From: Modestobacter sp. L9-4
GTDB lineage: Bacteria > Actinomycetota > Actinomycetes > Mycobacteriales > Geodermatophilaceae
NCBI RefSeq assembly: GCF_019112525.1
Contig: NZ_CP077800.1
Location: forward strand, 186,001-250,000
Direction: 5' to 3'
DNA length: 64,000 nucleotides
The notes under the pieces were generated by a model. The model saw nothing but the letters and a program-made list of their open reading frames with translations, did not search any database and was not told where the DNA came from. Within the stretch, counting starts at the first letter, position 1; every line of letters starts with the position of its first letter. The position numbers were made by a program, and so were the translations under genes. Below, piece by piece: positions 61,429-64,000 of the stretch.

Positions 61429-61563
61429 CGGCCGGCCTGCGCAGCGGCGCGGGGGGCGGGGCAGCGGGCGTCGGGGCGGTCCACGGGCACAGTCTCGCCC
61501 ACCGGCGTCCCCTCCTCCGGGTGGCGGTGGGTTCCCCCGCGCGGACCCGGGTAGGCCAGGCGA

Positions 61564-61731
61564 ATGCGCGAGATGGACCCCAAGGACCCCAGCACCCTGT
61601 ACGCCGCCGGCCCGGTCGCGGCCGAGCCCCCCGTGGCCGACGTCCCCGACGACGACGTCCACGAGGCCTCGCCCCTGGTGGACAAGGGCGGCACGGGCCC
61701 GGGCCCCGACGACCTCGACCGGCTGCTCTGA
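61564..61731 (+). CDS. 55-aa acidic conserved-looking small protein
   Basis: ATG 61564 opens a 55-residue acidic peptide (MREMDPKDPSTLYAAGPVAAEPPVADVPDDDVHEASPLVDKGGTGPGPDDLDRLL, shown in parts: start MREMDPKDPSTLYAAGP, end DKGGTGPGPDDLDRLL). It is hydrophilic, Pro/Asp-rich and probably unstructured. G/C-biased third positions and the lack of any overlapping gene favour a real gene. ATG 61573 is an alternative start. Function unknown. Confidence 0.5.
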   Translation: MREMDPKDPSTLYAAGPVAAEPPVADVPDDDVHEASPLVDKGGTGPGPDDLDRLL

Positions 61732-61842
61732 GCGGACAGGACTAGAACGCGGCCCCGCCGGGAAAGCCCGGGCCACCCGCGCGAGCCGAGCCGGGAGCCC
61801 GACCGCCCCCGCACCGGCGGGGACCGCCCCCTGGAGCACGCC

Positions 61843-62061
61843 ATGGCCACCGCCCACGACCACCGACCCGACGTCCGCAGAGAGCAGCGCTCCCCCGCCG
61901 TCCGCGACCAGGGCGCAGGCGACGACCAGCGCCCGGGACTCCGCCAGCAGATCTCCGACGGCCGCTGGCAGCTGTACGCGCTGGAGGTGCTGGTGCTGCT
62001 CGTCGTCTTCGGCTGGATGGCCATCACGAACGTCGCCGCCGGAGGCCACGGCCCGCTGTAG
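61843..62061 (+). CDS. 72-aa single-helix membrane protein
   Basis: A 72-aa protein from ATG 61843: a charged hydrophilic half (HDHRPDVRREQRSP, RQQISDGRWQLY) and a C-terminal helix (ALEVLVLLVVFGWMAITNVAAGG). The topology suggests the N-terminus faces the cytoplasm. No family recognised. It lies upstream of the DNA ligase on the same strand, 93 bases before its start. Confidence 0.6.
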   Translation: MATAHDHRPDVRREQRSPAVRDQGAGDDQRPGLRQQISDGRWQLYALEVLVLLVVFGWMAITNVAAGGHGPL

Positions 62062-62154
62062 GGCCGCAGGCCACGGCGGCGTCCCGGCGCCGGTCCCCCG
62101 GCCGGCGTGGAGCACCGTCCGGCCCGTCCGGCGCCGGGCTGGGAGCATGGCCCC

Positions 62155-63687
62155 GTGCTGCTCGCCGAGGTCGTCGCCGCGTCGGCCGCCGTCGCGGCCA
62201 CCCGCTCCCGGACGGCGAAGGCGGGCCTGATCGCCGAGCTGCTGCGCCGGGCCGGTGCCGACGAGGTCGAGCCGGTCACCTCCTGGCTCGCGGGTGAGCC
62301 GCGGCAGGGTCGGCTCGGGGTCGGCTGGCGCAGCCTGGGCGCGGCGGCGCACACCGCGGCGGGGGCGCCCGCGCTGGGCGTCGCGGAGGTCGACGGCGCG
62401 CTGACCGCGCTGGCTGCCACCGCGGGCCCGGGGTCCGCCGCCCGGCGCGAGGCAGCCGTGGGCGCGCTGATGACGGCGGCCACCGCGGACGAGCAGCGCT
62501 TCCTGGTGCGGCTGCTCACCGGTGAGCTGCGTCAGGGGGCGCTGGAGGGCGTGGTGCTCGACGCGGTGGCGCTCGCCGCGGACGTGCCGGCGGCGGCGGT
62601 GCGGCGGGCGTTCATGCTCTCGGGCCGGCTGCCGGAGACCGCGGCGACCGCGTTGTCGGGCGGCGTGGCCGCACTGGAGGCGGTGCACCTGCAGGTGGGG
62701 CGCCCGGTGCGGCCGATGCTGGCCAGCCCGGGGTCGTCCCTGGACGCGGCGCTGGCCGACCTGGGCAGCGACGTGACCGTGGAGGCCAAGCTCGACGGCG
62801 CCCGCATCCAGGTGCACAAGGACGGCGGCGTCGTCCGGGTGTGGACACGCACGCTGCGCGAGGTGACCGACGGCGTCCCGGAGCTCGCCGAGCGGGTGCG
62901 GGCGCTGCCGTGCGCGAACGCGGTGCTGGACGGGGAGACCCTCGCCCTGGACGACGACGGCCGCCCGCGGGCCTTCCAGGACACGATGAGCCGCTTCGGC
63001 AGCGACGCCGCGGACGCCGGTGTGCTGCTCAGCCCGTTCTTCTTCGACCTGCTGCACCTGGACGGCCGGGACCTGCTCGACGAGCCGCTGTCGACCCGGC
63101 TGGACGCGCTGGCCGGGCTGCTGGCCGGCGAGGAGCAGGCGCCGCTGCGGATGCCCGGCGTCCGGTCCCCCACCGGGGAGCAGGCGGCACAGGTGCTGGA
63201 CGACGCGCTGTCGGCCGGGCACGAGGGCGTGGTGGTCAAGGCGCTGGACGCCCCCTACGCAGCCGGCCGGCGGGGCAAGGCGTGGCAGAAGGTCAAGCCG
63301 GTGCACACCCTGGACCTCGTCGTCCTGGGCGCCGAGTGGGGCTACGGGCGGCGGTCGGGGCGGCTGTCGAACATCCACCTGGGTGCCCGCGACCCCGACG
63401 GTGGCCCGCCGCTGATGGTCGGCAAGACGTTCAAGGGGATGACCGACGAGCTGCTGGACTGGCAGACCGCGACCTTCCCCGGCCTGGCGCGGGAGACCCA
63501 CGAGTGGGGTGTGCTGCTGCGGCCGGAGCTGGTCGTGGAGATCGCCCTGGACGGCGCCCAGCGCAGCAGCCGCTACCCGGGCGGGGTGGCGCTGCGGTTC
63601 GCCCGGGTGCTGCGCTACCGGCCGGACAAGGACGCCGGCGACGCCGACGACCTGGAGGCGGTGCGGGCCCTGCTGGCCGGCGGCTGA
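62155..63687 (+). CDS. ligB: ATP-dependent DNA ligase, LigB type
   Basis: A 510-aa ligase from GTG 62155. The N-terminal DNA-binding domain has SAAVAATRSRTAKAGLIAELLRRA, FLVRLLTGELRQGALEGVVLDAV. The nucleotidyltransferase motif I is EAKLDGARIQVH with Lys212 as the AMP-accepting residue. Later motifs are DGETLALDDDGRPRAFQ, SPFFFDLLHLDGRDL, GHEGVVVKALDAPY, KVKPVHTLDLVVLGAEWGYGRRSG, and a C-terminal OB fold (LMVGKTFKGMTDELLDWQT, SSRYPGGVALRFARVLRYR). It closely follows Mycobacterium LigB in length and order. It seals nicks in repair; the main replicative ligase is expected to be NAD-dependent LigA elsewhere. Confidence 0.92.
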   Translation: MLLAEVVAASAAVAATRSRTAKAGLIAELLRRAGADEVEPVTSWLAGEPRQGRLGVGWRSLGAAAHTAAGAPALGVAEVDGALTALAATAGPGSAARREAAVGALMTAATADEQRFLVRLLTGELRQGALEGVVLDAVALAADVPAAAVRRAFMLSGRLPETAATALSGGVAALEAVHLQVGRPVRPMLASPGSSLDAALADLGSDVTVEAKLDGARIQVHKDGGVVRVWTRTLREVTDGVPELAERVRALPCANAVLDGETLALDDDGRPRAFQDTMSRFGSDAADAGVLLSPFFFDLLHLDGRDLLDEPLSTRLDALAGLLAGEEQAPLRMPGVRSPTGEQAAQVLDDALSAGHEGVVVKALDAPYAAGRRGKAWQKVKPVHTLDLVVLGAEWGYGRRSGRLSNIHLGARDPDGGPPLMVGKTFKGMTDELLDWQTATFPGLARETHEWGVLLRPELVVEIALDGAQRSSRYPGGVALRFARVLRYRPDKDAGDADDLEAVRALLAGG

Positions 63688-63732
63688 CCGGCGACGTCGG
63701 TCCGCCGCCAGGTGGGGACGGCACCGGCCGAG

Positions 63733-63893
63733 CGACATGTGGACGTGTCGACTCGGCGACAGGCACATGGGCCGACAGGCCGACTCGGGGACAGGCCGAC
63801 TCGTCGACGTGACGACACGTCGTCACGTCGACCCCGCGTGCTCGGCAGCACCGCACGTGGACAGTGCCCTGTGTCGACATCGCGACATGTCAA
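63733..63893. repeat. repeat-dense region with perfect long palindrome
   Basis: Between ligB and the SSB gene. A perfect palindrome has 13-bp arms GTCGACGTGACGA (63803-63815) and TCGTCACGTCGAC (63820-63832) around CACG. GACAGGCCGACTCG is directly repeated at 63774-63787 and 63790-63803, the second copy touching the palindrome. CGACATGT recurs at both ends (near 63733 and 63884). No gene is seen in the stretch. Confidence 0.7.
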
Positions 63894-63914
63894 CGTGAGC
63901 TGCGGTGGCCGCCG

Positions 63915-64000
63915 TCAGAACGGTGGGTCGTCCGCATCGGGTGGAGCGCCGCTGGTGACGAGCTGCGGGCTGGTGAGCTGCTGCTGTCCGGCGGGGAGCC
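63915..64000 (-). CDS. ssb: single-stranded DNA-binding protein, C-terminal tail only
   Basis: The minus strand from the window edge to a TGA at 63917-63915 reads LPAGQQQLTSPQLVTSG then APPDADDPPF. A Gln/Pro/Gly-rich linker ending in an acidic DDPPF tip is the hallmark of bacterial SSB, where it binds partner repair proteins. The OB-fold domain lies outside the window, so the identification rests on the tail alone. The gene is convergent with ligB. Confidence 0.6.
   Translation of the reverse strand, partial: LPAGQQQLTSPQLVTSGAPPDADDPPF

Noticed and set aside
60550-63768. 1072-aa minus-strand ORF covering the LLM oxidoreductase and running under ligB
   Set aside because: Only the last 292 residues (from ATG 61428) are a real protein; the rest is antisense to ligB and the small proteins.
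63431-63898. Several short ORFs rich in His/Val/Asp beyond ligB
   Set aside because: They are translations of the GTCGAC/GACGTG repeats and the ligB antisense strand, with no ribosome sites.

Overview
The window is very GC-rich DNA (well above 70% by eye) with strongly G/C-biased third codon positions, frequent GTG and TTG starts and many GTGA/ATGA stop-start overlaps. It carries a HrdB/SigA-type principal sigma factor, AfsR/SARP regulators, an LLM-class oxidoreductase that is probably F420-dependent, LGFP repeats and a mycobacterial LigB-type DNA ligase. This points to a high-GC actinobacterium, most likely Geodermatophilaceae-like (Blastococcus/Geodermatophilus/Modestobacter type). The family call is inference. 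The DNA looks chromosomal. No rRNA, tRNA, CRISPR array or insertion sequence was found.

Region by region. 1-7.2 kb: a cut-off FAD oxidoreductase, an alpha/beta hydrolase divergent from a SARP-like regulator, a GtrA membrane protein and a two-domain esterase-like protein. 7.3-10 kb: a three-gene cluster with two unlike ATP-grasp enzymes. 10-14.7 kb: a sugar porter with no usual start codon, an Arg/Trp-rich protein, and an APC permease divergent from phosphatidylcholine synthase. 14.9-18.6 kb: a large SARP-ATPase regulator followed by a DUF4333 protein and a basic micropeptide. 18.8-21.3 kb: a solitary tyrosine recombinase divergent from a zinc-knuckle coiled-coil protein, sharing an A/T-richer palindromic promoter region. 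21.4-27.6 kb: reductase, methyltransferase, ECF sigma factor with acyl-CoA-dehydrogenase-like flavoenzyme, TSUP exporter and a secreted M15-like protein. 27.9-36.4 kb: a SNF2 helicase, a GntR regulator with NimT-type transporter, and an SDR/TetR/MMPL locus with clear operators. 36.6-40 kb: an ECF sigma, zinc anti-sigma, ABC ATPase and ABC permease operon. 40-49 kb: secreted aldose epimerase, SelO, DUF5872, an LGFP+Ltp surface protein, a DHA2 transporter and a hemerythrin-esterase fusion. 49-55 kb: a PaoABC-like molybdenum hydroxylase operon, DinB, and a methyltransferase/small membrane protein operon. 55-64 kb: PabB-PabC fusion, principal sigma factor, PAS-GAF-PP2C phosphatase, LLM oxidoreductase, two micropeptides, LigB and the tail of an SSB gene, the last two separated by a repeat-dense region with a perfect 13-bp-arm palindrome.

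Control signals are unusually readable. Many convergent gene pairs or operon ends carry perfect 11-16 bp G/C hairpins without T tracts. Several genes have a TANNNT-like -10 box only 6-7 bases before the start codon, suggesting leaderless transcripts. The divergent regulator loci carry perfect inverted repeats over the predicted promoters. The best candidates for undescribed biology are the dual ATP-grasp cluster, the recombinase/coiled-coil pair and the hemerythrin-esterase and LGFP-Ltp fusions.
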